From contig NC_090989.1 in NCBI RefSeq assembly GCF_041146395.1, positions 238,814,843 to 238,878,842 on the forward strand: a stretch of DNA of 64,000 bases. Reading direction: 5' to 3'. The translations under genes were made by a program, and so were the position numbers. Under the pieces are notes generated by a model that worked only from the letters and a program-made list of their open reading frames with translations, made no database searches and had not been told where the DNA came from. Positions 11,231 through 23,710 of this stretch are shown one piece after another (positions within the stretch are counted from its first letter, which is position 1; the number at the start of each line of letters is the position of its first letter). The stretch comes from Eulemur rufifrons. Lineage: Eukaryota; Chordata; Mammalia; Primates; Lemuridae.

Positions 11231-13129
11231 TCTGAATTTATAGGAATGCTAATATATTCAATTATAATCTATAAAAGTAATATATAATCTCTGATTTACT
11301 AATTCCATGAAAAGGCTGTATGAATTTTCAGAAAATTTTCACGGTATGTTTGGCAACATAGATATGTTTAAATAGTTTTGTGGACTCCCCACCCCCCCTG
11401 CCCCTCCTTATCTCCTCTTAGGAGCTGAGGCTGAGATCCAACAAAAGGCCTGGGGAACTGCTTTCACGTGAGATATGCTAAATGAACAGAGAAATCAAAC
11501 TGTGCTTTCAAATATAAGCCTAAAATTGAAGTCACTGGGCCAGATGCTTCAAATGTCGGTCATTGATTTGTGTGAGCAAGCTGTTTCTCACATGGGCAGC
11601 CCTATGTATTATAATAGGCCTCCGGAGAACTAGCAGCGAGGATTTATTTATTTAATGAAGGTTAAACATTCACCCAAGCAATGTGGGATGCCAGCTGGTG
11701 GGAAAACTATCACATAGGCTGAAAAGGCCCTATCATCCAATCTGCATGTTCTTAGTGCAGGTGAGCTGCGCAGAAAACTCAATTTAAAGCTCAGTGTGCT
11801 TTATCTCAGTTCAGCTAGTTGTTAATCATAACGTTCAGCTTCACCATGCTGGGAGAGCTAGATATGATTATTTCCACCATGGGGGCATTCCTACCAGGAG
11901 GTCTGGAATGCACTTTTGCACTAGTCAAGCTCCCCCTTCCCTGGACATGGCTGGAGACCCTCCAGGTTGTGTAAAGAGCACGACTCCTCTTTATAAATGA
12001 GTTAACACCACCACCTCCCCTGCTGTCTTAGAAATATGGTGTTTTATGCGTTTTTATGATGCAAGTCAACTAGAGGGTCCTAGAATATTTAGCTGAAGGA
12101 ATTCTTGCTTGCTTTGCACTCAGCATTTGTTTAAATGCATGAAGACTTTAGCCTTGTCCACACATCTGAAGAGGTTTGTTGACTTTGGTTTCCAAAGTTG
12201 ATGCACTTCATTCCAACTTAAAGATGGGCAGTGGAATATTCAGTCAGAAGGAACACCTGACTCACAGAGCTGATTGCTGGGTGAGAACAATAGATTACAG
12301 TTGCATGTTTGCGTATCTGATCATCAGATAAGGCTAAGGATATGGAGTGACTAAATCCAATTGGTGGTCTGACCCTGAGATAGTGTGACATTGTGTCATT
12401 TTCTGGCTAATATTAAAGCAATGCAAATCTTAAGTGGTGCCAATATCATGTTTTAAAGTCTCTCTAGCAAGTACAAGCATGAGAAGGCATATCTGTGTGA
12501 TATTTTTTACTGAGGAGTTTGGCTACAGGCTTTTGTCTCTGGAGGAACACAGAACTTTCTTTCACTTCTCCTCTATGGTGGAGAGGGAGTTTATTTGGGT
12601 TAAAAAGTGATACAATTAGGCCACCATTTGTAGGAGTGGAATGAGTTTCTGTAGGAGGGGGTTAGAGGTGGAAAGGAAAGGGGAATTCTGACCACTAATG
12701 GGGACTCAGTGGTAGTACCCGGGGGTGCTGGGGTGACATGTGAGTCTCATAATGCTGACTCCCCAGGCCGTGGGCTCCCACTCTCCCCCAGAGCAGGTCA
12801 GTCCTTGCAGGCTGGAAGACAGAGCATCTCTGTGGTAACACCGGAGTGTCCAACCAGATGTTTTAGTTCTGCGCTAGGACCTTTGCATGATCCTTGGGAG
12901 GTACGAGAACCCCAGTATTAATGGGGATTGAATTTTCCACCAAAAATCTGGATTTAATTTGTTTTTGAAGGAACTGTGATCTGAATTTATTTGCAAGGAC
13001 CATGCCTACAACTGTCCCTGAAACCTCAGGGATCTCATCCACCAGTTGTCACCCGTCTCCCCTCTCATCCCTCTGACCCGCTGCCTCTGCTGGTTCTTTC
13101 CCTGCAATGTGTAGTGTAAATATATTCAA
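11231..13129. other. unassigned non-coding DNA
   Basis: No gene or repeat family recognised. The ORFs at 11794 (+) and 12709 (+) are about 70 codons and unremarkable. Confidence 0.4.
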
Positions 13130-14164
13130 ATGTCTCGTATCTTGAAAAGATACACTGCCCCATGCACTCCCTACCTATCCTTCAGTCTTCCTCCTTCCTT
13201 TCTCAGGCATCTTCTTGCAAGAAGAATCTACTTTTGTCATATCCACTTCATCTCTTCAACTTAACTGACTCTGACTTCTGTACTCAGAGCTCTGCAGAAT
13301 CACTTGGTTAAGATCACCAGGGTGTCCTTTTCCGACCCTATTTCACTCATCTCCTCTGAAGTAGGAAGTTTCCCTCTGGAAACTTTGTGGGGTGTTTTTT
13401 TTTTTTTTTTTGCCATTGGAGATATTTCATCCTTTGCTTTCTCCCTTTGCTATTTCATCATCTCTATGTGGCTTTTCTTCCTGTCTGTCCATGAGTCTTG
13501 GTCATTGTGATGTGAGGGCTTTCCCTAACCCTCTTTTCTTCTCTCTCTCTCTCTCTCTCTCTCTCTGTCATTTATATATGTGTATTCCAAAAAGGCTAAC
13601 CAGATCTACTTTCATATCTTTAGTTACCTTGTTCATATTGCTATATCAAAAATCTTTGTCTTAAGTCCAGATTTTCTGGTTTCCATGTATAAAATTCAAG
13701 TGCCCACTGGACATCTCCATGTGGCTCCTCAAACCCAGTGTGTAAACAGAATTCATCATTTCCATCCCATTCTAAATCTGTTGTTTCTCCTAAATTCTGT
13801 ATATCAAGAAGTGGCCCATCCGCCTACCTCGTTATTCACGCCCCAAACTTGGGATTCATTCTTGTCTCCTCCCTTCATCTCATCTTCCAGTTTCCCCCAG
13901 AATGACCAAACCTTGTCCATCTTACTCTCTAAATATTTATTTCTCCCTTCTGTTTCATTCGTAGGTCAGGCTCTAATCTCTCCCTGTCTCCCTCCATGCC
14001 TCCTTACGCCATTATAAGTATCTATTTGGTCTTCTTGCCTCTTGTCTTGCTCTCTTTTGATTCATTATCTGATTGTTTTCAGCCTGATCTTTCTGAAATG
14101 CAAATTCCATTGCATTACAACCTTCCTCAAAGTCACCCACTGGTTCCTCATGTCATAGAATGTG
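13130..14164 (+). mobile_element. LINE-2 relic, reverse transcriptase region to 3' part
   Basis: Pyrimidine-rich sense strand in LINE-2 order: 'agatcaccagggtgtccttttccgaccc', 'agtgcccactggacatctccatgtggctcctcaaac' (about 13700-13730), 'cttgggattcattcttgtctcctcccttcatctc', and 'ctgaaatgcaaattccattgcattac...agtcacccactggttcctcat'. The ORFs at 13304, 13392, 13580 and 13996 are broken pieces of this RT region, with frameshifts between them. A CT microsatellite (13541-13566) lies within. The 3' continuation resumes at about 14690 beyond an inserted repeat. Confidence 0.65.
13541..13566. repeat. (CT)n microsatellite
   Basis: Thirteen uninterrupted CT units. Confidence 0.95.
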
Positions 14165-14690
14165 AGCATATCAATGAGTGTGTTTGGCTACAAATACCAG
14201 AATGCTTAATTAACCAAGAGTGACTTAAGCCATAAGGGTTATTTTTTTTCTCTCATAAAAAGAAGTCCAGAGACAGGTGGTTCCAGGTGTGGTTCAGTAG
14301 CTCTGGGATGTCATCAAGGACTGCCATCTTCACAGGGTGTGCAATGCTCCGTTTCATGGTCACCAGATAGCTGCAACAGCAACAAGGACCACATCTTTAC
14401 GTGACAGCTTTGACAAGCACATTGAAAGTGGTGGGTTCTCTTCATGGGTGTCTCCTCTTGTATCATCAAAGAAACTCTATTTTGGCCACCTTCCTAGCAA
14501 ATGTCCCCTTCTCTCTGTTTGGCCAGGATTGGGTCACATGGCTATCTCTCGCCATAAAGCAGCTGAGAAAATCTGTACCTGGTACTTTAGCCACTAACAT
14601 GAAAGCAGACCAGAAGGAAAAACAAGTCAGGGAATGGTTGCTGTGTAGGCAGCCAAAAGTAATTGTCCTAAATTTCAGCTCCTGGAGTCC
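14165..14690 (+). mobile_element. ancient interspersed repeat inserted in LINE-2, family not named
   Basis: Pattern: 'gtttggctacaaataccagaa', 'acttaagccataagggttatt', 'ctctcataaaaagaagtccagagacaggtgg', then 'cagctctgggatgtcatcaagg', 'tcatggtcaccagatagctgc', 'tttggccaggattgggtcacatggctatctc' and 'tgtgtaggcagccaaaagtaatt'. It is the same family as 9190-9710. It interrupts LINE-2 sequence that continues on both sides, so it is younger than that LINE-2. Confidence 0.5.
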
Positions 14691-14965
14691 CTAAACACAG
14701 TCTCTCTCACATCTATGCCTCTCTGTCTGTGGACCCATCACCTGGAATGTAACTCCCCATGTACACACCCCTCCTTTCACCTGGCTGACTCCTTCCGCTT
14801 TGTCAAGCCTCAGCGCAGGCATTACCCCAGACCCCGACGTGCTGGACTACATGTCCATCTTGTGTTCTAGATTGCATTGTTTATCCTACTCTATTGTAAT
14901 GCCACATATCTGTTTCTCATATTAATCTTCAACCCCCTTGAAAATAGAAACTGAGTCTTTCCCCT
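14691..14965 (+). mobile_element. LINE-2 relic, 3' continuation
   Basis: 'cacctggctgactccttccgctttgtcaagcctcagcgcaggcattacc' is the LINE-2 segment that normally follows the part ending at 14164. It ends near 'cttgaaaatagaaactgagtc'. Heavily decayed. Confidence 0.5.
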
Positions 14966-15600
14966 ATGATAGCCACAGACCATTTTCTTTGAAGGGACTA
15001 TTTCTTTTTAGTAAGTGCATTAATAGATTAGAATATAAAGCTGCTTCCTCTCTGTGATGTTTTTCCCCATGGTTTTGTTAGCTACCAATGGCCAGTAGAG
15101 GGCACTCTGGCCTTTGGCTACAGTGCCCTTTGGAGGCAGTTTGGTTCCTGTAGCATTGTCTGCGTTTATTTTTACTTGCTTCGAAAGAAGTACTGATTTT
15201 GAGTATTTTAATCAAAGGACTGAACTCATGCATTAGTTATTTAAAGTTATATTTTGTTTGTATAATGCATCCAAGGAATATATTGAGCTCATTCAGAGTT
15301 GGGGCGTACCTCCACTTAGTCTTCTGAAGTTTGTTGCTAAAATGATGCAGACTGTAAATTCCCCTCCGTAGGCAGAGTGGCTGCAGCTGCTGAGTTCTTG
15401 AAAGGCGCTAAAGTGGTTGCTCTGAAGAGCATAATCTGGTGTCTTGAAAATACTAACTTTTCACCTGCTTCAAAGCCTGTTATTTCCTCACTGTGTGGGA
15501 AATCAGGACAGTTTGGCCTCGGAAGTTGGAGGGGAAAGAGGAGTGTTATTTCAGAAATGGAGAGGGAATGAATCTGGGATTAGGAAGTGAGGATAGTGTA
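14966..15600. other. unassigned non-coding DNA
   Basis: Nothing recognised apart from the CTCF-like motif at 15089, listed separately. Confidence 0.4.
15089..15107 (+). promoter_or_regulatory. strong CTCF-like binding motif
   Basis: TGGCCAGTAGAGGGCACTC matches the long CTCF core TGGCCASYAGRKGGCRST at essentially every informative position. It lies in non-repeat DNA. Forward orientation. Confidence 0.6.
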
Positions 15601-16160
15601 TCATTCACTCACTGGTTTAGTCTTTCATGCATTTGATAAATATTTGAGAACCTATCATGTGCTGGTACTATTCTAGGTATTGGGTCACAGCAGTGAAATT
15701 AAACATTAAGTCTATGACTTCACGGAGCTTACATTCCAGGAAAGGAGACAAATAAATATATAATAACAGGAAAACTCCTCTGAAAAAAACTAAGGCATAA
15801 TAAGGGGTTGGGGGTATGGGGAGGGTGCTGTTTCAGATACGTGCCACAGAAGGAAGAATGTTCTAGGCAGAGGGTTCAGCAAGTGCAAAGACCCAAACCA
15901 AGAGAGTGCCTGGCATGTTCAAGGGATCACAGAGGGCTCCAGGAGCTGGAGCAGGGGCATGGGGTGGGCGGGTGGCAGGTAAGGCGGGAGAAGTAGCGCA
16001 GTGGATGAGGGGGGCCTGGATGGTCCTGGTGAGGAATGGGGTTTTCTTCTCGGTGTGCTAGGAAGCTGTGGGAGGACTGTGAGCAGAGACTGACTTGATC
16101 TAATTTATTTAAAAAGAAAATCCCGTTGACTGTGGGAGAGGGTGGTCAGCCGTGGACGCA
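15600..16160 (-). mobile_element. LINE-2 relic (antisense)
   Basis: Starts with the antisense L2 3' end, 'tcattcactcactgg...tttgataaatatttgagaacctatcatgtgctgg', then 'ttctaggtattgggtcacagcagtga', 'cggagcttacattccaggaaaggagacaaataaat', and 'ttctaggcagagggttcagcaagtgcaaagacccaaac'. This is the reverse complement of the order seen in the sense copies nearby. Confidence 0.7.
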
Positions 16161-17149
16161 GGCTGCGTGGCCAGGTGGCTAGTGCAGGGTCCAGGCCACA
16201 GGCACTGGTGCCCCGGCCGTAAGAGGATTTGAATATAACGCCGCTTCATGTTTGTAGGAAGTAGAGAAGTGGCACGTAGTGCTCAAATGAGGCTTCACTG
16301 GAAAGATTTTAAAGATTGAGTTGCCAGGATTTTCAATGGATTATACAAAGGGCATGAGAGAAAGGGAGTTGCCAAATCCAGAGCTTCAATTGTTTTTCTT
16401 TCCTGAGGGTGCAGTTGAAACAGAGGCTGAACCAGCCATCCACCTGACACTCTTTTGACTCCTAACACTAAGCCTAGCACTGAACAAATGTTGTTTACGC
16501 TGTTAACAATGAGGACCTGTGATTTCAAACAGCAGGACTACAGAATGGAGGCTTCCTTCACTGCCCTGTGATTGACAGTGTCCGTTAGTCAGCTTCAGGT
16601 GATCTGCAGGTGCAACACAAGCACCAGGCACCTGCTCATGCTTTTAGTGTCCTGTGTCCGCCTCCTACCTCCACTTTGTTTCTACTCTTTTATCTGGAAT
16701 GACAGCACTTTATTTTGTTAGCTGAAGCATTAAAGAAAATTTTCTGTCCCTTCCGAGAAAGTGCAATGAAACCTCAGTGTGGCATTTGTTCTTACTTCAA
16801 GACAGGTTGGCAAAACCCCTTGGTCTGGGCTGATGCTGCTGCTTTTGGGTCCTGTGCCTGTACTTCAGTGAGCTGCCACCAAGCGGCGCCTGCAAAGCAC
16901 AACAGCTAGCCGCCCAGGCTTGGGTAACAGAGCTGGCAGGAGTAGAATGCAAAATCCAGTCACGTCTTTTATATAAAAAGAACTTGCAGTTTATGGCTAT
17001 GAACTTCATTAAGAATTATGCCTAATAACTTGGAAAGAGTATTTGCATAGGAATTCATAATGAAAAAGCCTGTCATTTCGATGTTTCCTGCGTCTCTCAC
17101 CTTCTCTGCTGCGCTGCCTGTTTGGGGTACCCCCGCCCCATGTCTCCCT
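16161..17149. other. unassigned non-coding DNA
   Basis: No gene or repeat family recognised; short overlapping frames only. Confidence 0.4.
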
Positions 17150-17665
17150 CCTCAAGAGGAGCCTCCTAATTGCAGTCCCTGACCCTCACCTCTGTCACCC
17201 AGTCCTTCTTTCTTTTTTTAAACCCCACGGTGATCTTTCTAAATCACAGGTTTGATAATACCACTCTCCCCCTCAAAGTTTTTGCTCCCACTGTCTACAG
17301 AATAAAGCGTGAACTTTAACGTCCTTCATAATCTGGGCCCAACATGCCTTTACATTTGCATTTTCTCCCCACCCCGTCTTGTCTTTTCAACCCTGTGTTC
17401 TACTGACATTGGACACACTCGGGATTCCTTTAGTACAAATGTAAATTCAAGCCTTTGCTTTTCTCTGTGCTGCTCCTCCTTTCTGGAATTCTCTTTCTTT
17501 TTTTCCCTGGGAAACTCCTTACTGATCTGTCAATCTCATCTGAAAGCACCTCCTCTGTAAGAGCGCACGCAGCCTCCCCACATCCGATCCTCTCTGCTGC
17601 CACAGCGATCTTTAAGACCTCATGTGCCCCTGTTATAGTGCAGCTAATAACCAAAGCTTTTATTT
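17150..17665 (+). mobile_element. LINE-2 relic (sense)
   Basis: 'ggtgatctttctaaatcacaggtttgataa...ccactc', 'agaataaagcgtgaactttaacgtccttcataatctgggccc', and 'gcctttgcttttctctgtgctgctcctcctttctggaattctc' follow the LINE-2 RT/3' order. ORFs at 17309, 17430 and 17455 are shadows of it. Confidence 0.7.
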
Positions 17666-19760
17666 GTTAAGGGATTTCTGTGTGCCAGGATGCCTTTAAC
17701 CCTCTTCTATTTACGATGATATGAATATATGTCTTGCATACGAGACTACTCGAGGATCAGGTTTTGTTTACCTCCTGTCACATGTCAGGGGTGAGTTATG
17801 TACCAGAGGCATAATTCATGCTTATGCATCATTCATCAGTAAAGACCCAAAGATTTTGTTTTTGACTTTGTTGGTCCTCAAGCACCTCCTGATGATTGTA
17901 AGAGTTCCTGTAATGTTAGGAATGACTAAATGTCCCTTTTCACTGGGATGAGGTTTGGGGACACCTCACTTTATAAACCATGGGCTATGCCCCAATTCAC
18001 CACAGACAGTAAATCAAATTGCCCGTCTCTCCTATCAAGAGCACTTCGAACTTTCTGGCATTAATTGTAGATTTAACATGTTTTGGATAAGATGAATAAG
18101 ATTAAATGTAATTAATTTACCCAATGTGTTGTAAAGTTCTAGTCACATATGTGCTAAATAAAGAACTCCATTTTTGTCTTACCTTCCCCTTCTCCCTTGT
18201 GCAATTTAAAATGTTTTGAGAGTTCTGGTATAAAAATAGAAAGGAAGTGAAGCATTTTCTATACACTCTGTTTGAATTAAGAAAGTTACAAATATAGAGC
18301 ATTGCATGGATTCAGCTTTCTTCTCATGCTGCTTTGGACCCAGAAGGGTGTAACATCTGCAAACACCTGCTTGGTCCTGTATCTTCAGGGGGAAGAGTCT
18401 AATCTAAATGCTACCATGGGAGCCCTGGGGTGTGAAGAAATATTCTTTTCATGAGAGAAGGAGAAGGCAAAAGAAAAATGTAGGTAGTTAGATGATAAAT
18501 TGATTGATAGATATATAGTCAAGCCCTTCGGTACCCAGATTAAGACTCTTAAACAATGTTAGGAGTTCACAATTAATGCCTTCCTCTGGGCTGACAGCCA
18601 GAGTGCTATGATCTAGTATGATCTAGTTCAGGGTTGGGGGTGGGAGGGAGTAATTTTTAATGTAAAGCTAGATACAGGTAGTACCATTCAAATGTCTTAT
18701 AGACAAACCCCAGGAAATGTGGACCTAAATTCAAGACAGGAGACTAAAGTACCAGCAGGGGCATATTCCTATCCGGGAGCCTAATTAGGAGCCACAAAGC
18801 TTGGTGCACGAGGAAGCCTTCCCCGCCCACTCCAGAATGGGAAAGTGGTGGTGGAAGAGCATGAGCAGCTGCTCCCCAGTGGTACCAGGAGCCTCTCAAT
18901 GGCCACTTTGGGGGCAGTGAAATGGGACCAACCTACGGTGAGAGGAGCTTCAGGGGGCTTAGACTTCTACTCATTTTACTGGTTTCCAAGGGAAGCTAGA
19001 CATAGGTTTCTTATTTAAAGATTAAGGAAGCATAGGAAATGCATAAAAACACAACACACTGAAAAACTTATCCATAAGGTGTGCTGCCCATCTTGCCTAG
19101 ACTTGGGTCGTGTTGACTGATCTGGTGCGTGCAGCATTGGGAGAGGGTGTAGCGGAAGCATTTCCTGGGCTGTTCTGTGTTGTATTGTGATTTGTTGTTT
19201 GTGTGTCTACATCTCTTGCTAGACTGTGAACTACTCGGGAGAAAGAAGCATGAATTATGCATTTTTATACCTGTAGAACCTGACTCAGAACCTGGCTTGC
19301 TGGTTTATCAACAAATCCTGGTGAGTGAATGAATTTATGAATTGATCAGCAGATGAATCAAGACGTGGTTTGGCCCTCTCTCTGCCACTGAAGTCTGACT
19401 CCATATGCTGCTTTCTAAAAGGTTATTTCTGTGATCTCTGAGAAAGCTTACCGCTAGTGTAATCCTCTGCATTTTAAAGGTGCAGGATTAAGAATAATTG
19501 CGTATCTTTTCAGGTGGGGCTAGAAAGGTCCTAATTCATGGTTGACAGGCCATTTCAGTGGGCACGAGACAGACTGTTTTTTGACTCGTGCCATCAGATG
19601 CCCCCTGCACATTCAGCCCAGCCTCCCACAGCTCTGATACTGGATCAAGGCACCGCCACCTCTGATCCTACTCTTTCATCCAATAGTTATATGATTTTCA
19701 GGCTCTGGGAATAGAGGGGCCAAAGAGAGCATGAGGGAATGCCTGTTGGGAGACCCATGG

Positions 19761-19838
19761 GTATCTATCTGAAATTCAGTACAGATTATGCAGGTGACTG
19801 TATCTATCTGAAATTCAGTACAGATTATGCAGAGGACT
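19761..19838. repeat. 39-bp tandem duplication (two copies)
   Basis: Units 19761-19799 and 19800-19838 both begin GTATCTATCTGAAATTCAGT and differ only near the end (CAGGTGACT versus CAGAGGACT). Divergence this low indicates a fairly recent local duplication. Confidence 0.95.
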
Positions 19839-20161
19839 GTTGTATTTTTTGTTTTGTTTGCTTTTTTTCATCATAAGCTTGTGTTCTTCATCATCACCAT
19901 CATCAAAACATTTGTGAGCACAATTTAGGTTTCATATAAGCAAACCCCGAATACAGACAAGCACATAATAGTGTACAGGAACAGAAAGTTGTGGACATAG
20001 TTTATACATTCAGACCCAGTATCCATGTGGTTGGAAACCAAAGGAAGAGAGCTTGGGAGAAGCGTATTTGTGTGCTAAGCATCCTTATGTTTCCTGAGTA
20101 ACTTGGAGATAACTTACTCCTACAGATGGACTTTAGAAAATCCCTGAATGGGACCTCTGTT

Positions 20162-20163
<2 letters not shown>

Positions 20164-20197
<34 letters not shown>
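20164..20197. repeat. (AC)n microsatellite
   Basis: Seventeen uninterrupted AC units; likely length-variable. Confidence 0.95.
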
Positions 20198-20200
<3 letters not shown>

Positions 20201-21184
20201 AACTCTTATTTCTAGGATAATTATAAATTAGTTGACAAGTTCTTCTGATTCCAGAATGATGAGAACATTTTACCATGCTGTAGTTATTTTAGCATGTGCT
20301 AGGGTGGAATTGTCTTAGTCTACAGCTGTTTTTCAGCACTCCACAATTACCCTACTATGCTAAATTACTTTAAAAGTAATTAGATTTCAATGATTTAATT
20401 ATGGTGATTAAGGTTTCTATGAGGTTTGCAAGTCTCTAACATCTAAGCTTCTACAAAATATCTTGCATCTTGTAAAGAGAGATTTATAGGTGGTTAGATG
20501 ACCCAGAAACTTCAGATCCCATCTTGCCACAGCCTCTGATCCCCCTGAACCTGAGGGAGGAGAGGATGAGGACAGCAAAGGGTCTAACCTGGCATCTGGC
20601 TCAGCCAGCTGCCATGGACTCGGAGAATGTCTCTCACCTGGAGTGCGGTAGCCTAACATCTAGTTCCACAGCAGAAGAGGAGACTTCCTGGACTCCATTT
20701 TCCCAAGTCCACAGTGAAATCCTGGATCTCTGAAGCTTACCTTTCACAGTGAAGAGGAGGAAAGCCCAAGGAAAAGTATCCCAAGAAAGAGAAGAAGCTG
20801 AATGCTGTGGGAAGCTTTATAAGCAAGAGATCCTCAATCATCTGAAGGAGGCTGTTGAGGCAGGAAGTCCATAGGGCTGCCAGGGTGGTGGGAGCTGATG
20901 GAAACAAAAAAGGAAGCAAAAAAATGGCACTGGAAAGCAAGCCAACAAAAATAATAATTGTTTCTTCATACAAAGCTTTTTCCTAAAAAATGGTGCTGTT
21001 CCTGGGCTTACTTGTAAATAGGAAAAATAATTCATATTACCACATCAATTATTTCTATAGTTGGCATTATATTCGTAATGGACTGTGTAGTTTTTGATGA
21101 AATATGCTATATAGGAATCAAATAATTGTATGGAAACAGCCAAATGTTGTTCTACAGTTATTGAAGCAGTGAACACGTGTCACT

Positions 21185-21300
21185 GCTGTGGCTGCCCAAA
21201 CCTGGCTAATCACTGCAGACACCTGGGGAGCTTTCTGGTTGATGCTTGGAAATCTGTAGTTGTCACAGTTACTAGGTCCTTCTGATGTTAGCCAGGCATG
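21185..21300 (+). mobile_element. hAT-Charlie-like relic
   Basis: 'cccaaacctggctaatcactgcagacacctggggagctttctgg' resembles the 5' part of MER5-type or related hAT-Charlie elements ('..cttggctgcacatcagaatcacctggggagctt'). The 3' end is unclear. Confidence 0.4.
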
Positions 21301-21682
21301 AGAACTGCGCTGTGCTCTGCCAGGCCTTTCTCCATGTTCCGTTCTATATCCCAACTATTCTTTAGGCCCATTTTATGTCTCTTATATTTGATGAAGTCTT
21401 CTCTGAACACCTGATCAAGCAAAGTACTCTCTAATTTCTGAGCGCTTACATAATCTATTCATTACTTATATTCTTAGTCCTCTTTTGCAGTGAATAAATC
21501 TGGTTTTCCCAGACCTGGAGGCAATCAAGTGTATAACTCTTTAGATCTTCAGAAGATTAATGACCACACAACAGCTATTTAATGTACATCAGCTTTTTTT
21601 TTTTTTACAGGACTGTAAATTGGTAAATGTTAAATGCTTCAGCTTTGAGTCTACCTGGAATATGTCTATTGCTAAAGAGAAT

Positions 21683-21706
21683 ACACACACACACACACAC
21701 ACACAC
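21683..21706. repeat. (AC)n microsatellite
   Basis: Twelve uninterrupted AC units followed by a C run. Confidence 0.95.
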
Positions 21707-21939
21707 CCCCTTATCACATTCTACTGTTGTCAGTATTTTACCAGTTACAATGAAGTGTAGAAAGCTTACCTCACTTTACATCTGTTTACCCTCTTCCATT
21801 TATAATACAATCATCTAAAATAAATATTAAATTAAAAATTCCTCTACATACATTGAGAACCAAATCACAGAGTGTTTCAATTTTTGCTTCAACTGTCAAA
21901 CATAATTTAGAAAACTCGAGAGAAGCAAAGTTCTGTTTA

Positions 21940-23280
21940 CCCATATTTTTGCTCTTTCCATTGTTCTTTCTTTTTGCCTGATGTTTCAAGATTCCTCTTT
22001 TATCATTTTTTTCTGTTTAGTGAAATTCCTTTAGCTGTTATTTTAGGGTAGGTCTACTGGTAACAAATCCTCTCGGTCTTCCTTCAGCTGAGTGTGTCTT
22101 GATTTCCCCTTCATTCCTGGAAGGTATTTTTTACTGGATACAGAATTCTTGGCTGACAGCCACTTCCTTTCAGCACTTGAAAATTGTGTATAACTTCCTT
22201 CTGACTTCCATGGTTCTGAAGAGAAATCTACTGTCATTTGAATGGTTATCCTCCAATTGGTAAGGTGTCATTCCCTTCTCACTACTTTCAAGAACTTTTC
22301 TTTGTCTTTAGTTTGCAGAAGTTTGACCGCAAAGTGTGTTGGCATAAAATTCTTTGGGTTTACCCTGTTTGGGACTCATTCAGCTTCTTGAATCTGTAGG
22401 TTTATACCTTCAGCCATTATTTCTTTAAATACTTTTCAGCCCTATCATCTTTCTCCTCTCCTTCTGGAACTCCAGTGGCATGAATATTAGATCTTTTGTC
22501 ATAGTGCTATAAGTCCCCTGGGTCTGTTTCCTTTTTTTTTTTTTCCCCACTCTATTTTTCTCTGTTGTTTATATGGGATAATTTTATTTTTCTATCTTTG
22601 AGTTCACTTATGATTTTCTCTGGTCTGTTCTTTTGTTGAGCTCATTTATTGAGTTCTTTATTTCACTCATTGTATCTTTAGTTCTATATATGTTTTGCTG
22701 AGGCTTTCTCTTTCTTTGCAGAGTCTTTCTTTTTTTTTCTTTTGTTTCAAGAGCATAATTTCTTGTTAAAGCATTTTCATGACTGGTGCTTTAAAGTCCT
22801 TGTCAGAGAATTCTAACATCTGTGTTATCTTGTTGTTGGCATCTATTTATTGTCTTTTCTCATTCAAGTCATCATTTTCCTGGTTCTTGGTAAGGCAAGT
22901 GCTTTTCAATTGAAACCTGAACATTTGGGTATTATATTATGAGCTTCTGGATCTTACTTAAATAATCTATTTTATTTAGCAGGTTTCCTTTGACACTGCT
23001 CCAGTGGGGAAGACAGCCTGGCTTGTTGCTGACACGTGGGGATGAAAGTCCAGGTTTCCCATTTGGCCTTCATTGCTGGGCAGCAGGGGGCAGGTGCCTC
23101 CTCATTACTTCTGGGCAGAGGTGGGAATTCAGCATCCCCACCAAGCCTCTGCTGACATCATGGGTATCGCTGTGATGCCATGTCCTTCCTCAGCTATCAA
23201 GGTCCCTAGCCTGTCTGCCTTTTGCTCTCTACCCTTCAGAGTCTTCTTATGTTTCTTTTATATATAATGCCCAGGAATTT
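21940..23280 (-). mobile_element. old L1M relic, non-ORF2 region (antisense)
   Basis: Antisense pattern known from old mammalian L1: 'taggtctactggtaac', 'gtatttttactggatacagaattcttggctgacag', 'tttctttgtctttagtttgcagaagtttgacc', 'ttgggactcattcagcttcttgaatctgtaggttta', 'agccattatttctttaaatac', 'tgctttaaagtccttgtcagagaattc' and 'attgaaacctgaacatttgggtattat'. A paralogous copy runs 62370-64000. No open frame. Confidence 0.75.
23077..23095 (+). promoter_or_regulatory. CTCF-like motif inside L1M relic
   Basis: TGGGCAGCAGGGGGCAGGT fits the CTCF core with one mismatch at the fourth base. The GC-rich island it sits in (about 22990-23100) stands out from the AT-rich relic around it. Confidence 0.4.
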
Positions 23281-23289
23281 TAGCTGTAA

Positions 23290-23710
23290 TTGACAGAAAG
23301 AATAGAAAAAACTATGTCCACTCTATCTTTTCAGATGTGAAAATCTTAGAAAATATTTGAACTCAATGCTGCTGAAAACACAACCTATCAGGATTTGTGA
23401 GATGCAGATAAAGCAGCATTTCATGAGAAATATATCTCCTAAAAACTTACAAAAAAATACTCTATAATTGGTAATCTAAACCTCCACCTTAGAAAACTAG
23501 GGGGAAAAAGCAAAGTAAACCCATAGTAACTAGAAAGAAGGAGATAATAAAGATAAGAGCATAATAAATGAACCAGGGAACAAAAGAATAGAAAAATTCA
23601 ATGAAACAAGTAGGGTTCATTCTTTGACAAGATCAACAAAAGTAATAAACTTCAAGCTAGACTGATCAAGAAAAAAAGACAGAAGATGTAAATTACCAAA
23701 TAAGTCAGTT
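23290..23710 (+). mobile_element. L1 ORF2 relic (sense)
   Basis: 'cctatcaggatttgtgagatgcagataaagcagcattt', then 'aactagaaagaaggagataataaagataagagc', 'aaaaattcaatgaaacaa', and 'gctagactgatcaagaaaaaaagacagaag' are the L1 ORF2 segment between endonuclease and reverse transcriptase. It lies head-to-tail against the antisense L1M piece ending at 23280. Confidence 0.8.

Larger units (their letters stand above)
17666..21120. other. unassigned non-coding DNA
   Basis: About 3.4 kb with no gene or transposon family recognised. It contains a 39-bp tandem duplication, an AC microsatellite, and a segment at 20500-20970 whose + frame looks weakly coding-like (acidic then lysine-rich) but has internal stops. 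Confidence 0.4.

Noticed and set aside
13304..14223. Chain of overlapping + ORFs that looks like an exon cluster
   Set aside because: They are frameshifted pieces of the LINE-2 reverse transcriptase region.
20500..20973. Coding-like segment (acidic, then lysine-rich) suggesting a processed pseudogene
   Set aside because: I could not match it to any protein, the best frame has several stops, and no A tail or target repeat is visible.
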